From Aliidiomarina indica (lineage in GTDB: Bacteria > Pseudomonadota > Gammaproteobacteria > Enterobacterales > Alteromonadaceae), in assembly GCF_015354615.1 (NCBI RefSeq), contig NZ_JACAVQ010000001.1, positions 868,001 through 932,000 on the forward strand: a stretch of 64,000 bases of DNA, written 5' to 3'. This document shows positions 35,362 to 44,256 of the stretch, in pieces. A model generated the notes under the pieces. That model was given only the letters and a program-made list of their open reading frames with translations. It had not been told where the DNA came from and ran no database searches. A program made the position numbers and the translations under genes. Every line of letters starts with the position of its first letter. The stretch's first letter is position 1.

Positions 35362-35805
35362 CTAACGGCCGACTATATCGCCGTGCATCGGTGCTAACAA
35401 CGCTAATAAGCGATTTTGCGCACCCACCGATATATCCCGATCATCCATTGCTTTTTGCAGCGCTTCTACGAGGGCATTAAAATCTGTATTGGTCAGCTCC
35501 ATGCCCGTATGCGAAGTCACCATATCGTCGCCGGTATACACACAGGGTCCACCAGCCAACTCACAAATCTGCTCGCTGAGCTTTTCATGTAAACGCAAAA
35601 TATCGATGTCGACAAAATGATGGCTAATACGTCTGTCTTCGGCCACATAGAGTAAGAGATCCTCCATTAAGATCTCAATGCCCGCACGTTCACCGAGTTC
35701 CTGATATAACGAATTGGCCTGCGCACTAGGGCTCGCCAAAGTTAGCATGGTGCCCATGGCAGCTACTGCAAGTAAGTAAACCGTATGTTTGAATATTGAA
35801 TTCAT
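35362..35805 (-). CDS. Exported group-1 truncated haemoglobin
   Basis: 147 residues. Signal peptide to about 30 (PSAQA) and then a truncated globin: LYQELGERAGIEILMEDLL, HFVDIDILRLHEKLSEQICELAGGPCVYTGDDM, and the proximal-His stretch SHTGMELT. The export signal places the haem protein in the periplasm, which is less common than the cytosolic form. Last gene of the minus-strand operon, 9 bp after the DUF3034 gene. A redox- or gas-related role in this operon is inference. Confidence 0.9.
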   Translation of the reverse strand: MNSIFKHTVYLLAVAAMGTMLTLASPSAQANSLYQELGERAGIEILMEDLLLYVAEDRRISHHFVDIDILRLHEKLSEQICELAGGPCVYTGDDMVTSHTGMELTNTDFNALVEALQKAMDDRDISVGAQNRLLALLAPMHGDIVGR

Positions 35806-35814
35806 TGTGCCCCC

Positions 35815-36687
35815 TTAGAACGACGCTTGTAAACTGAGGTAATAACCGGTTTGATTCCGCGCGCCAGCAATCTCGCCTAAATCGACGTATGCCCCAACCA
35901 GCGCCACATGTTTTGATGGGAACCACGCTACAAACGCCGACATCCAATCTTGTTCACGGGCGAAGCTCAAATTATCGGGCTTCTGACGATATTCTACGCC
36001 CACGGCGAGCGAGCGATGTAAAAACATGCCTAAAGCGGCTTCAAATTGCAGCTCATGGCTATCGTTTAAATCACCGCCAAAGCCTAACAAACCGGTTTGG
36101 TTTGCACGCGTGCTTCGTACCGTTGCATTGGCGAGCCAAGTGCGATCAAAAGGTCCGGCGAGCCAGGCACGGCTTACCGCCACATAGGCTTCCCAATCGC
36201 TATCTCGTCCCGAGCCCACCGCTTCTGGAATATCGTAACGGGTATTGCGTTTATACATTGCGCCCACACTAACTTGGGGAATATCACCATAAATCAGATC
36301 CCCGGCCACTTTGTATTTAGCGCCGAGCACTTGTTGGCGTAGTTCAGCGCCTAGGTTTTCCAGCGTAAACATCTGTTGCGTAATACTCAGTTCAAACCGA
36401 TTGCCATACGAAAACGACGCAGCTGTAACATCTAAGCGGTAGTCGTCAACTTGAGCACGACTTAAAGCGACGGTGCCACCCACTTGATCGTCTTCGGTGT
36501 AGCCGCTAATGACCGCCCAAGGCACTAATCCTCCACCAGCAGCACCTTCAATCGTGGTTGCCCCTCCGGTCGCCAATAAGCGGCCTCCGGCAGCATGTGC
36601 TGGAACTATGGACGCCGCCGTTAGTAAAAGTGTTATGGTGCCGATGCCAAACCAGCTTTTTCTGCTGTTTTGTGTTGTTTTAACCAT
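35815..36687 (-). CDS. DUF3034-family outer-membrane-type protein
   Basis: 290 residues. Signal peptide (to HAAGG), then GGRLLATGGATTIEGAAGGGLVPWAV, the family's opening motif, and a repeated beta-strand pattern ending in YYLSLQASF, i.e. a terminal aromatic typical of outer-membrane barrels. No function is established. It lies between the GGDEF-EAL gene and the globin gene on the same strand. Confidence 0.85.
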   Translation of the reverse strand: MVKTTQNSRKSWFGIGTITLLLTAASIVPAHAAGGRLLATGGATTIEGAAGGGLVPWAVISGYTEDDQVGGTVALSRAQVDDYRLDVTAASFSYGNRFELSITQQMFTLENLGAELRQQVLGAKYKVAGDLIYGDIPQVSVGAMYKRNTRYDIPEAVGSGRDSDWEAYVAVSRAWLAGPFDRTWLANATVRSTRANQTGLLGFGGDLNDSHELQFEAALGMFLHRSLAVGVEYRQKPDNLSFAREQDWMSAFVAWFPSKHVALVGAYVDLGEIAGARNQTGYYLSLQASF

Positions 36688-36711
36688 CCCTTTCCCCTTC
36701 TTTAATGCCTG

Positions 36712-39042
36712 TTAATCACTTTGCGCGCTCAGTTGCGCTTGGTGTTGTTCATACCACTGCATAAAGTCGTTTGCCGGTTGTGGCTTGCTGTAAAAGTAAC
36801 CTTGCAGTTCATCGCAGCCCCAAGTTCCTAATAGCTTTGCTGCCCGCTCTGTTTCTACACCTTCGGCCACTACATGTAACCCTAACTGGTGCGCCATTTG
36901 AATACTGGAACGCACAATAGTTTGATCCGCTTTGTTATGCTCTAGCTTCATCACAAAACTGCGGTCGATTTTCAGCTCCGTGGCCTGCAAATCACGCAGC
37001 TGTACTAACGAGCTGTAGCCGGTGCCGTAATCATCAATGGAGACGCCAAAGCCATCATCACGCAACGACTTCAAACGCTTCGACGTCAGTTCAGGATTCT
37101 CCACAACGGCCCCTTCGGTCACTTCCAACACAAAGAATTTCGGATCCAAATTGTGCTGCTGTAGCTGTTTTTGCAGGGTATTGAGCACGTTTTCATTCAG
37201 CAAATCGTTTGCGGAGAAGTTCACAGATAGCTTTAGCGGATATCCCTGACCATGCCATTCGGCTACTTGTTGAATGGCTTGGGTGCAAACCCAGGCTGTG
37301 ATTTCATGAATAAGCCCCGATTGTTCTGCCACTGGAATAAATTCATCGGGGCCAATCCAACCCAGTTCTTCGCTTTGCCAGCGCAACAGCACCTCAACAC
37401 CGGTACATTCGCCCGATTGCACCGCAATTTTGGGTTGATACACCAAATGAAACTCATCGCGCACCAAGGCATTGGGCAACGCCGATGATATGGCCAAGGT
37501 ACGAATATAAGCCAAATCAAGGCCATCTTTGTAAGCGCTCACTCCGAGTTTTTTGCGCCGGCCATGAGCCAGTGCAAACTGGGCATAACGCACCAACACA
37601 TCAAATTCTTTGCCGTGCTCTGGTGCGCCTACTAACCCCGCACTCAAGTTCACGGCGTATTGCACTTTACCCACCTGAATCGGTTGGTTAAGTTGATTTA
37701 ACAATGCCGATAGTTGTTTCAGCGCGCGTTCACTCGATGCCTCGGGAAGCAACAAGACAAACTCATCCCCTTGCAGGCGCGCTACAAATATACTGGAGGC
37801 ACACACCTGACGTAATCGCTCCGCCATGGCTTTGAGTAAATCATCACAGACCGTGGGCCCATACATGCTATTGAGCTGACGAAAGTTGCGCCAATTAAGA
37901 ATCACCAACTGAAAGCTACTGGCGTTGGCGAGTCGCGCCACCACTTCATTATGCAGTTGCCGCGAGTTGGGTAATCCGGTGAGATCATCATGTAATAGTT
38001 GATAGGATATACGCTGTTCCCTATCAGCAATGGCGGTTTGCATATGCGAAAAGCCCTGAGCCAACTGACCAATCTCATCGCGCCGATTCAGGGCGATCTT
38101 TTGCTGATAGTCACCGCGGCCAATACCCTTTACTACTTCAACTAGAGCGCGCACGGGCTGCACGACTTGCCGCCCTAAAAATAAAGCGATTAAAATAGCT
38201 AACACCATGGTGAGAAATGCAATAAGCCACAGTTGCGTGCGTAGCGTGTTAAACGGCGCCTGCGCACTTTCTAACGACGCGGCGAGCAACACTCTTAGAT
38301 TACTTTGCTCTGTTTGCGGCCCAGTCGCAAAGGTAGCCATAGGCAACCAGCGCAAGTATAGATTTGACGCCTTCGCCCAATCGGTTAAATAAGACTCGTA
38401 GGTTATCAACTCCTGGCGCAGCCCTGCTTGTAGATCCGTTGATTTTGAGGAAATTATCAACGGCTCATCGCTGTCTTGATGATAAATAAAGCTCACATAG
38501 CTGTTTGTTAGCGCTTCGAGCTGTTGCGCAAGGGCGCTATCTACTGGAAATCCGAATAATACCCAAGCCACCACTTGAGGCGCACGCACCGGAACCACAA
38601 CCGCTTGATACAAATTCCCTTCCGCACGCAGCAGGCCCGATTCTTGACGACGTAAATCGAGGCTTCGCGCCCATTCGTATTCCTCAATATCATGGCTTGA
38701 AACGATAATATCGCCGTTGGCTGAAAACAGTGTCATCAACTGAGCATCGATGCGCTGGCCATGATTTAACAAGGCTGAAATAATGGTGTCTTCATCGGCG
38801 CTAGCCACAGCTTGTCGAAAGCCGAAATCGTCTGCAAGAATGGCGGCGCCTTGGCGCAACTGCTCCTCACGCACTTCCAGCAGTTCTTTAAATACCCGCT
38901 CACTCACATCAAGCTCGCGTTCTGAATTTTGCTGCACGCTTACCTGTGTCGACCACATGATCGCGAGCGTGATGGTGAGTAGTGCCAGTCCGGTAAAACC
39001 GGTAAGCAACAGAATGAGTCGACTTTGAAAACTAATGTTCAC
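36712..39042 (-). CDS. Membrane GGDEF-EAL protein, probable c-di-GMP phosphodiesterase
   Basis: 776 residues. An N-terminal membrane helix, a periplasmic sensor (about 30-260), a second helix and a HAMP domain (about 290-345), then GGDEF and EAL. The GGDEF site reads RLQGDEF (Q424 in place of the first Gly), so diguanylate cyclase activity is probably lost. The EAL motif is EVLLRW (550-552) and the metal and catalytic residues look intact (VNFSAND, EVTEGAV, DDYGTGYSSL, AEGVETE). Expected to hydrolyse c-di-GMP in response to a periplasmic signal. It overlaps the cupredoxin gene by 11 bp. Confidence 0.9.
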   Translation of the reverse strand: MNISFQSRLILLLTGFTGLALLTITLAIMWSTQVSVQQNSERELDVSERVFKELLEVREEQLRQGAAILADDFGFRQAVASADEDTIISALLNHGQRIDAQLMTLFSANGDIIVSSHDIEEYEWARSLDLRRQESGLLRAEGNLYQAVVVPVRAPQVVAWVLFGFPVDSALAQQLEALTNSYVSFIYHQDSDEPLIISSKSTDLQAGLRQELITYESYLTDWAKASNLYLRWLPMATFATGPQTEQSNLRVLLAASLESAQAPFNTLRTQLWLIAFLTMVLAILIALFLGRQVVQPVRALVEVVKGIGRGDYQQKIALNRRDEIGQLAQGFSHMQTAIADREQRISYQLLHDDLTGLPNSRQLHNEVVARLANASSFQLVILNWRNFRQLNSMYGPTVCDDLLKAMAERLRQVCASSIFVARLQGDEFVLLLPEASSERALKQLSALLNQLNQPIQVGKVQYAVNLSAGLVGAPEHGKEFDVLVRYAQFALAHGRRKKLGVSAYKDGLDLAYIRTLAISSALPNALVRDEFHLVYQPKIAVQSGECTGVEVLLRWQSEELGWIGPDEFIPVAEQSGLIHEITAWVCTQAIQQVAEWHGQGYPLKLSVNFSANDLLNENVLNTLQKQLQQHNLDPKFFVLEVTEGAVVENPELTSKRLKSLRDDGFGVSIDDYGTGYSSLVQLRDLQATELKIDRSFVMKLEHNKADQTIVRSSIQMAHQLGLHVVAEGVETERAAKLLGTWGCDELQGYFYSKPQPANDFMQWYEQHQAQLSAQSD

Positions 39043-39760
39043 GCTGTAGTCTCCGTCGGAAGCGCTGCTCTAACTCACTTTCCTTTGCTGGCGCGGGCTC
39101 ACTTACCGGTATTTTTATGTACGCCGCCTCCTGCACATAATCGGCTAATGCGAGAGGCCCAAATCCTTGCGCGCCAAACCACGGATGCCAAATATACCAA
39201 TCTTCTAACTGTGTTTTTTCGTGCTCAGTTAAATTCGCTATGCCCTCGGCATCGGTTTCATACATCACTGGGTTATTGCTCACGATAATATGCCCAATCA
39301 TATCATCGTGAATGTTGCAGCCTACGGTGACTAATCCAAGTTCAGGAAAATCCACCGAAGGTGCCGTACCTGTCGCATACAGTTGGAATTCAAACGAACG
39401 CGCCTCAGAAAAGGAATACACATGGTGACGCATATTATCGTTATTGGGAAAACTCACGATGTCTCCCGGCTGGATCAATAATAGCTGGGGAAAAAACTGA
39501 CGATTGACCTGCTCCATCATATGCGCGGTAGAAGTTTGTTGTTGCTGAGCATTCGTCTCGTTCTGCTCGTTTTCTTTGGCTTCCGATCCTTCATGGTGCA
39601 CTAACTGAAAAATAAACGCCCCGACAAGCGGATTGTTCTCAGCGTCAATGATGTGTATCGGTGCTCCATACGCAGGAAAACCAATCAGGAACAGAATAGG
39701 TAAAGTCCACGCGCGCAAGCGTGCTAAAAAGTGGTTCTGATTTCGGTGTGGTTGCGGCAA
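39032..39760 (-). CDS. Exported cupredoxin-like (methylamine-utilisation-type) copper protein
   Basis: 242 residues. TTG 39760 is preferred to TTG 39766 because AAGGAG then sits six bases before the start. Signal peptide (to AYG-AP), then a cupredoxin fold with the type-1 copper ligand pattern: the His in MRHHVYSFS and C-N-I-H-D-D-M near 150-160, giving Cys, His and Met ligands. First gene of the operon that continues with GGDEF-EAL, DUF3034 and the globin. An electron-carrier or copper-sensing role is inferred. Confidence 0.82.
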   Translation of the reverse strand: MPQPHRNQNHFLARLRAWTLPILFLIGFPAYGAPIHIIDAENNPLVGAFIFQLVHHEGSEAKENEQNETNAQQQQTSTAHMMEQVNRQFFPQLLLIQPGDIVSFPNNDNMRHHVYSFSEARSFEFQLYATGTAPSVDFPELGLVTVGCNIHDDMIGHIIVSNNPVMYETDAEGIANLTEHEKTQLEDWYIWHPWFGAQGFGPLALADYVQEAAYIKIPVSEPAPAKESELEQRFRRRLQREH

Positions 39761-39916
39761 GTGCAACTCCTTGTCACGTTCATTATATCCGCATCATGGG
39801 AGCCTTCCCTCACCCGACCGCTTTCTGAGGTTCCGAGGAATTGCTATAGTCATGTATACGGATACACTTTCAATTTCGATTACTTAATTGCTTACATTGG
39901 CAGAAGGACAGAGGTT

Positions 39917-41293
39917 ATGTCGAATAATTTTCGCAAAGAACAGGATAGCATGGGATCAGTTGAAGTACCGGAAGATGCACTTTACGGAGCGCAAACCCAA
40001 CGCGCCGTGAATAATTTTCAAATGAGCGAGCTTACCCTGCCCTTTGCATTTATTCGGGCAGTTGCCCTGATCAAATACTGCGCTGCGGAAACCAACGAAC
40101 GTCTGGAACTGCTCGATAAGGCCCGCGCCGATGCCATCATGCAGGCGGCGCTTGAAGTGTTTGAAGGGCGCTGGCATAACCAATTCCCCGTCGATGTTTT
40201 TCAAACCGGCTCGGGCACGAGCACCAATATGAACGTCAACGAAGTGTTGGCAACGCTTGCTTCCCGCTACAGTGGCAAAGACGTGCATCCCAATGATCAT
40301 GTCAATCTCGGCCAAAGCAGCAACGATGTTATTCCTACCGCCATTCAGATAAGTGCTGCTCGACGCCTGCACCGCAAACTATTTCCAGCCTTGCGCCACC
40401 TTGAAGAAACCATTGAGAACAAAGCGTCTGAGGTGGAAACGGTTGTTAAAACCGGCCGCACTCATTTAATGGACGCCATGCCACTGACATTAGCGCAAGA
40501 ATTACGCACCTGGGCGCAACAAATCGCCGCAGCCCGCGAGCGCCTTGCCACATTGATGCCACAGTTGATGGACTTGCCTCAAGGGGGAACCGCCATTGGC
40601 ACGGGCATTAATGCAGATCCTAAATTTGCAGAAACATTCTGTGACTCCCTGACCAAATTCACGGAGATGTCGTTTACCGCAGCACCGAATAAATTTGTGG
40701 GAATTGCGAGCCAAGATGTGGCCGTGGGTGTATCCGGTTGCCTGACATCGTTAGCGACCGCGCAAATGAAGATTGCCAATGATTTACGTTGGATGAATAG
40801 CGGCCCCCTCGCGGGCTTAGGAGAAATTGCTCTGCCTGCGCTGCAACCGGGGTCTAGCATTATGCCGGGCAAGGTAAATCCGGTCATCCCTGAAGCGGTC
40901 GCCATGGCCTGCGCGCAAGTACTCGGTAATCATACGTCCCTTACCGTTGCCGGCCAAAGTGGTAATTTCCAGCTCAATGTGATGTTGCCATTGATCGCAT
41001 ATAACCTATTACAGAGTATTGAGTTGATGACATCGTCGGCAATAGCGTTAGCAGATCAGGCCATCGCAGGCTTTACGGTGAACAACGACAAACTGTCAGA
41101 AGCCTTGTCGAAAAACCCGATTTTGGTCACTGCTCTCAATCCTGTAATCGGCTATAGCAAAGCCGCAGAAATTGCCAAAAAAGCATATCAAGAGAAACGG
41201 CCCATCATCGACGTTGCCCGAGAGATGACCGACCTCTCCGAAGACGAGCTTGAACAGCGCCTTAATCCGAAGAAGCTCACGGGCGATTCGTAG
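39917..41293 (+). CDS. fumC: Fumarate hydratase class II
   Basis: 458 residues from ATG 39917, after AGGACAGAGG; the 62 extra upstream codons of the longer frame have no homologous look. Contains the fumarase/aspartase signature GSSIMPGKVNP and TGSGTSTNMNVNEV. Converts fumarate to L-malate without an iron-sulphur cluster. Followed by a palindromic repeat at the stop and an SDR gene. Confidence 0.97.
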   Translation: MSNNFRKEQDSMGSVEVPEDALYGAQTQRAVNNFQMSELTLPFAFIRAVALIKYCAAETNERLELLDKARADAIMQAALEVFEGRWHNQFPVDVFQTGSGTSTNMNVNEVLATLASRYSGKDVHPNDHVNLGQSSNDVIPTAIQISAARRLHRKLFPALRHLEETIENKASEVETVVKTGRTHLMDAMPLTLAQELRTWAQQIAAARERLATLMPQLMDLPQGGTAIGTGINADPKFAETFCDSLTKFTEMSFTAAPNKFVGIASQDVAVGVSGCLTSLATAQMKIANDLRWMNSGPLAGLGEIALPALQPGSSIMPGKVNPVIPEAVAMACAQVLGNHTSLTVAGQSGNFQLNVMLPLIAYNLLQSIELMTSSAIALADQAIAGFTVNNDKLSEALSKNPILVTALNPVIGYSKAAEIAKKAYQEKRPIIDVAREMTDLSEDELEQRLNPKKLTGDS

Positions 41294-41310
41294 CCAACGC
41301 ACCGCGTTGG
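41294..41310. repeat. Palindromic repeat, variant copy
   Basis: CCAACGCACCGCGTTGG at the fumC stop codon. It is a variant of the CCAACGCAATGCGTTGG repeats near 42.9 kb. A hairpin with a 7-bp stem is possible. Confidence 0.6.
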
Positions 41311-41347
41311 CCACAGAACCCGATAGCAACCAACAAAGGAGTCACCT

Positions 41348-42016
41348 ATGGAACAATCAAAGGTTTTAATCACCGGTGCCAACCGCGGTATCGGCTTAGC
41401 CCTTGCCACCCAGTACGCAAACGCAGGTGCCCAAGTGTTCGCCGTCTGCAGAAGCCGCTCCGAAGGCCTTGATCACGACAACATCACCGTGGTCGATGGT
41501 GTCGATGTAACCTCTGCAGATGCAGTGACCAAAATCAGTGAAGTGCTTTACGGTCAACACCTTGATATTTTAATCAACAACGCCGGAATCCTCAGCCGCG
41601 AGACCCTCCACGACGCGCCCGAGGAGAGCATTTTAAAACAGTTCGCGGTAAACTCATTGGCCCCGTTGCGCCTTACCATTGGCCTACTTCCCAACCTCAA
41701 AGAAGGCAGTAAAGTGGCACTTATTACCAGCCGATTGGGATCGATGACAGACAACGGCAGTGGTGGTTATTATGGTTATCGTATGTCAAAAGCAGCACTC
41801 AACGCTGCTGGCGTATCACTTGCCAAAGATTTAGAAACCCAAGGCATCTCAGTCGCTCTGCTGCACCCGGGCTACGTACAAACAGACATGGTAAACAATA
41901 GCGGTGATATCAGCGCAGATACCGCTGCCGAACGACTGCGCCAGCGCATTGAAGAACTCAATCAGAGCAACTCAGGCACCTTCTGGCACAGCAACGGCGA
42001 AGTTTTACCCTGGTAG
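41348..42016 (+). CDS. Short-chain dehydrogenase/reductase
   Basis: 222 residues. NAD(P) motif GANRGIGLALA near the N-terminus, NNAGILSRE, then the catalytic Ser (LITSRLGSM), Tyr and Lys in YGYRMSKAALN. Short-chain reductase of the C-factor-like type; substrate unknown. AGGAGTC precedes the ATG. Confidence 0.9.
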   Translation: MEQSKVLITGANRGIGLALATQYANAGAQVFAVCRSRSEGLDHDNITVVDGVDVTSADAVTKISEVLYGQHLDILINNAGILSRETLHDAPEESILKQFAVNSLAPLRLTIGLLPNLKEGSKVALITSRLGSMTDNGSGGYYGYRMSKAALNAAGVSLAKDLETQGISVALLHPGYVQTDMVNNSGDISADTAAERLRQRIEELNQSNSGTFWHSNGEVLPW

Positions 42017-42146
42017 TAAACAGAGCTAACGTGTTTTTGCCTCAGCGATCGAACCCAAAAACCCAATGCAGTTGATGTAAATTTAACCAACGCAGTGTTT
42101 TTTTGTACAATCGATCTCTTAAAGCTGCTTTTTTTCGTGAAAGGTG

Positions 42147-42175
42147 TTGACGGAGTCAGTCAGGATTCGCATAAT
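42147..42175 (+). promoter_or_regulatory. tRNA operon promoter
   Basis: TTGACG, 17 bases, CATAAT, followed by a GC-rich discriminator ACGCGCC. This is a strong promoter with the base composition expected of stringent control, 38 bp before the first tRNA. Confidence 0.82.
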
Positions 42176-42212
42176 ACGCGCCGCTGACACGCACACAAGT
42201 ATATCGGCAAAC

Positions 42213-42289
42213 GGCTACGTAGCTCAGTTGGTTAGAGCACATCACTCATAATGATGGGGTCGCAGGTTCGAATCCCGCCGTAGCCACCA
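42213..42289 (+). tRNA. tRNA-Met (CAT)
   Basis: 77 nt. GGCTACG pairs with CGTAGCC, TTCGAAT T-loop, anticodon CAT in the loop CTCATAA, and an encoded CCA end. Elongator-type Met. First gene of the five-tRNA cluster. Confidence 0.95.
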
Positions 42290-42320
42290 TCGATATACTC
42301 AAAGCTTTTGATGCTTAAAT

Positions 42321-42405
42321 GCGGGAGTGGTGGAATTGGTAGACACGCTGGATTTAGGTTCCAGTGCCGCGAGGCGTGAGAGTTCGAGTCTCTCCTTCCG
42401 CACCA
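42321..42405 (+). tRNA. tRNA-Leu (TAG)
   Basis: 85 nt, long variable arm, anticodon TAG in loop TTTAGGT, GCGGGAG acceptor stem and encoded CCA. Confidence 0.95.
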
Positions 42406-42430
42406 TCGCATCAAAGAAGTGCACTATAGT

Positions 42431-42505
42431 TGGGGTATAGCCAAGTGGTAAGGCAGCGGGTTTTGATCCCGCCATTCCCAGGTTCGAATCCTGGTACCCC
42501 AGCCA
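42431..42505 (+). tRNA. tRNA-Gln (TTG), copy 1
   Basis: 75 nt. Anticodon TTG in the loop TTTTGAT, TGGGGTA acceptor stem, TTCGAAT T-loop and encoded CCA. Confidence 0.95.
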
Positions 42506-42594
42506 TTTTCTTGTTGATACGTTCAGCGCCTAGGTTCAACCTAAGTAGCAAACCGTCATCGGCAAACTTCAGCGGCAAATAAAAAGTACTCTGC

Positions 42595-42669
42595 TGGGGT
42601 ATAGCCAAGTGGTAAGGCAGCGGGTTTTGATCCCGCCATTCCCAGGTTCGAATCCTGGTACCCCAGCCA
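42595..42669 (+). tRNA. tRNA-Gln (TTG), copy 2
   Basis: 75 nt, identical to copy 1 in sequence over the tRNA, 164 bp downstream. Probably a local duplication. Confidence 0.95.
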
Positions 42670-42702
42670 TTTTTTATTCAGTCATTTCGTATTCACCGAG
42701 TT

Positions 42703-42789
42703 GCGGTGGTGGCGGAATTGGTAGACGCGCTAGCTTCAGGTGCTAGTGTCCGAAAGGACGTGGGGGTTCGAGTCCCCCCCTCCGCACCA
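42703..42789 (+). tRNA. tRNA-Leu (CAG)
   Basis: 87 nt, long variable arm (TCCGAAAGGAC), anticodon CAG in the loop TTCAGGT, encoded CCA. Last tRNA of the cluster. No clear terminator follows. Confidence 0.95.
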
Positions 42790-42864
42790 ACTCGTGAATC
42801 GAAATCACGCAGTATCTATCGTTTCCCCTAGCTTTCAAGCATTCCCCAATAGCATCACATATAA

Positions 42865-42977
42865 CCAACGCAATGCGTTGGTCAGGGTCATTCCGTGCAT
42901 GGAAAAATCTAGCCAACGCAATGCGTTGGTCAGCGTGAATTGCTGCCCGAGAACTCTGGGCCAACGCAATGCGTTGG
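42865..42977. repeat. Three regularly spaced palindromes
   Basis: CCAACGCAATGCGTTGG at 42865-42881, 42913-42929 and 42961-42977, spaced exactly 48 bp. After copies 1 and 2 the sequence TCAG[G/C]GT follows. They lie between the tRNA cluster and the ubiF stop. Each can form a 7-bp hairpin on either strand. Confidence 0.85.
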
Positions 42978-44138
42978 CTACCGCGAGAGTAACCTGCCCC
43001 CTGCTATGCGTCCGATTAAGTCGCGCAGTGACGGCTGCCGAGACAACCCATGAAATAAACTGCGCCGGCACAATTGCACCAGTGGGTGGCGTGACCGAAA
43101 CCCTTTGGCGATCGCATCCAAGCCATAACCCATTAGTAAATTCTCCCGACGCCGATGTTTTAGCGCCCGCGCAACCGCCGTAACCGCCTCACTCTCTGAG
43201 CAATGTTTTAAGGCTGAGGCAATGCCCTGCACATCACGAAAACCAAGATTTACACCCTGGCCCGCGAGCGGGTGCACCGCATGAGCGGCATCACCAATCA
43301 CACCCCCACAAAGTGACTCTGACCAAGGTGTCAGTACTTGTTGGTGGCGCAATGGAAAGCTGCCGGAACTCTGGATCGTAAAATCACCGATATGGGGCAC
43401 AAAACGGGTGTGTAGCCACGCATCAAGCTCTTGTTTACTATCGCTCAAGGCCAAAATCTCATCGTGATTCGCATAAACAATCAAGCATGCATGATGGGAC
43501 GTTAAAGGCAGTAACGCGTGAACTTCCTGATCCGAAAATACCTGCCAAGTACGTGTGGGTAAAACCGAGCTTGTTTCCACATTAACCAGCAGGCAACGCT
43601 CACGATAGCTAGCACCCGCCGTACCAAGACCCAATGCGTCCCGTACCGACGATTGCGCGCCGTCGGCACCGAGTAAACCAGAATATTCAATCGCTTCATC
43701 AGCGCTGGTATGCACCGTACGCTTACCCGACTCCGTTCGAGCAAGATGGGAAAAACCATCGGTTTTAAAATGAACCAACGGATGTTTCTTACAATGACTC
43801 TGTAACACCCGCTGTAGAAGTTTGTTCTCAACCATATAGCCAAGCGGCGCGCCGCCACGACCTGCAAATTCAACCCAGGGGCCGTCAAGCTCGCGTACGG
43901 CTAATTCATCAAATCGTTGCGCACGCTGAGCGATGACATCTTCCCACACCCCCAGCGTATTCAATTGCGCGATATTGTCAGCGGTAATGGCAGAAATACG
44001 TAAATCATGGGGGCTTTGAGGATCAAATTCAGACTCGGGTTTCGGCTCTAGCAGCACCACTCGATAGCCCTGTTCAGCTATAGTTAGGGCGGCCGCTGCG
44101 CCCACCATGCCGCCACCGACAATCACCCAAGGTTTCAT
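42978..44138 (-). CDS. ubiF: FAD-dependent ubiquinone-pathway hydroxylase UbiF
   Basis: 386 residues from ATG 44138. Dinucleotide motif GGGMVGAAAAL near the start and the FAD-binding GDAAHAVHPLAGQGVNLG, the UbiH/UbiF/COQ6 hallmark. It hydroxylates an intermediate of ubiquinone synthesis. Within this family the ubiF assignment is from position, since it stands by Met/Leu/Gln tRNAs on one side and miaB-ybeZYX-lnt beyond, as in enteric bacteria. Its stop lies beside the third palindrome. Confidence 0.82.
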   Translation of the reverse strand: MKPWVIVGGGMVGAAAALTIAEQGYRVVLLEPKPESEFDPQSPHDLRISAITADNIAQLNTLGVWEDVIAQRAQRFDELAVRELDGPWVEFAGRGGAPLGYMVENKLLQRVLQSHCKKHPLVHFKTDGFSHLARTESGKRTVHTSADEAIEYSGLLGADGAQSSVRDALGLGTAGASYRERCLLVNVETSSVLPTRTWQVFSDQEVHALLPLTSHHACLIVYANHDEILALSDSKQELDAWLHTRFVPHIGDFTIQSSGSFPLRHQQVLTPWSESLCGGVIGDAAHAVHPLAGQGVNLGFRDVQGIASALKHCSESEAVTAVARALKHRRRENLLMGYGLDAIAKGFRSRHPLVQLCRRSLFHGLSRQPSLRDLIGRIAGGRLLSR

Positions 44139-44256
44139 TCTTTCTGCCACGTGTCGCATCCCAAGTTACGCCTGATGCTGCCTATTATGCACCATTCAAA
44201 AGGTCGCTGCATTTATCCTAGATCATGATAGAATCACGCCATCACTCTCCGGCACC

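Noticed and set aside
39731..39916. Longer FumC N-terminus
   Set aside because: The first 62 codons do not look like fumarase; the site before 39917 is good.
42740..43183. 147-codon plus frame covering tRNA-Leu and the palindromes
   Set aside because: It runs through a tRNA gene and the repeats, and its translation has low-complexity repeats.
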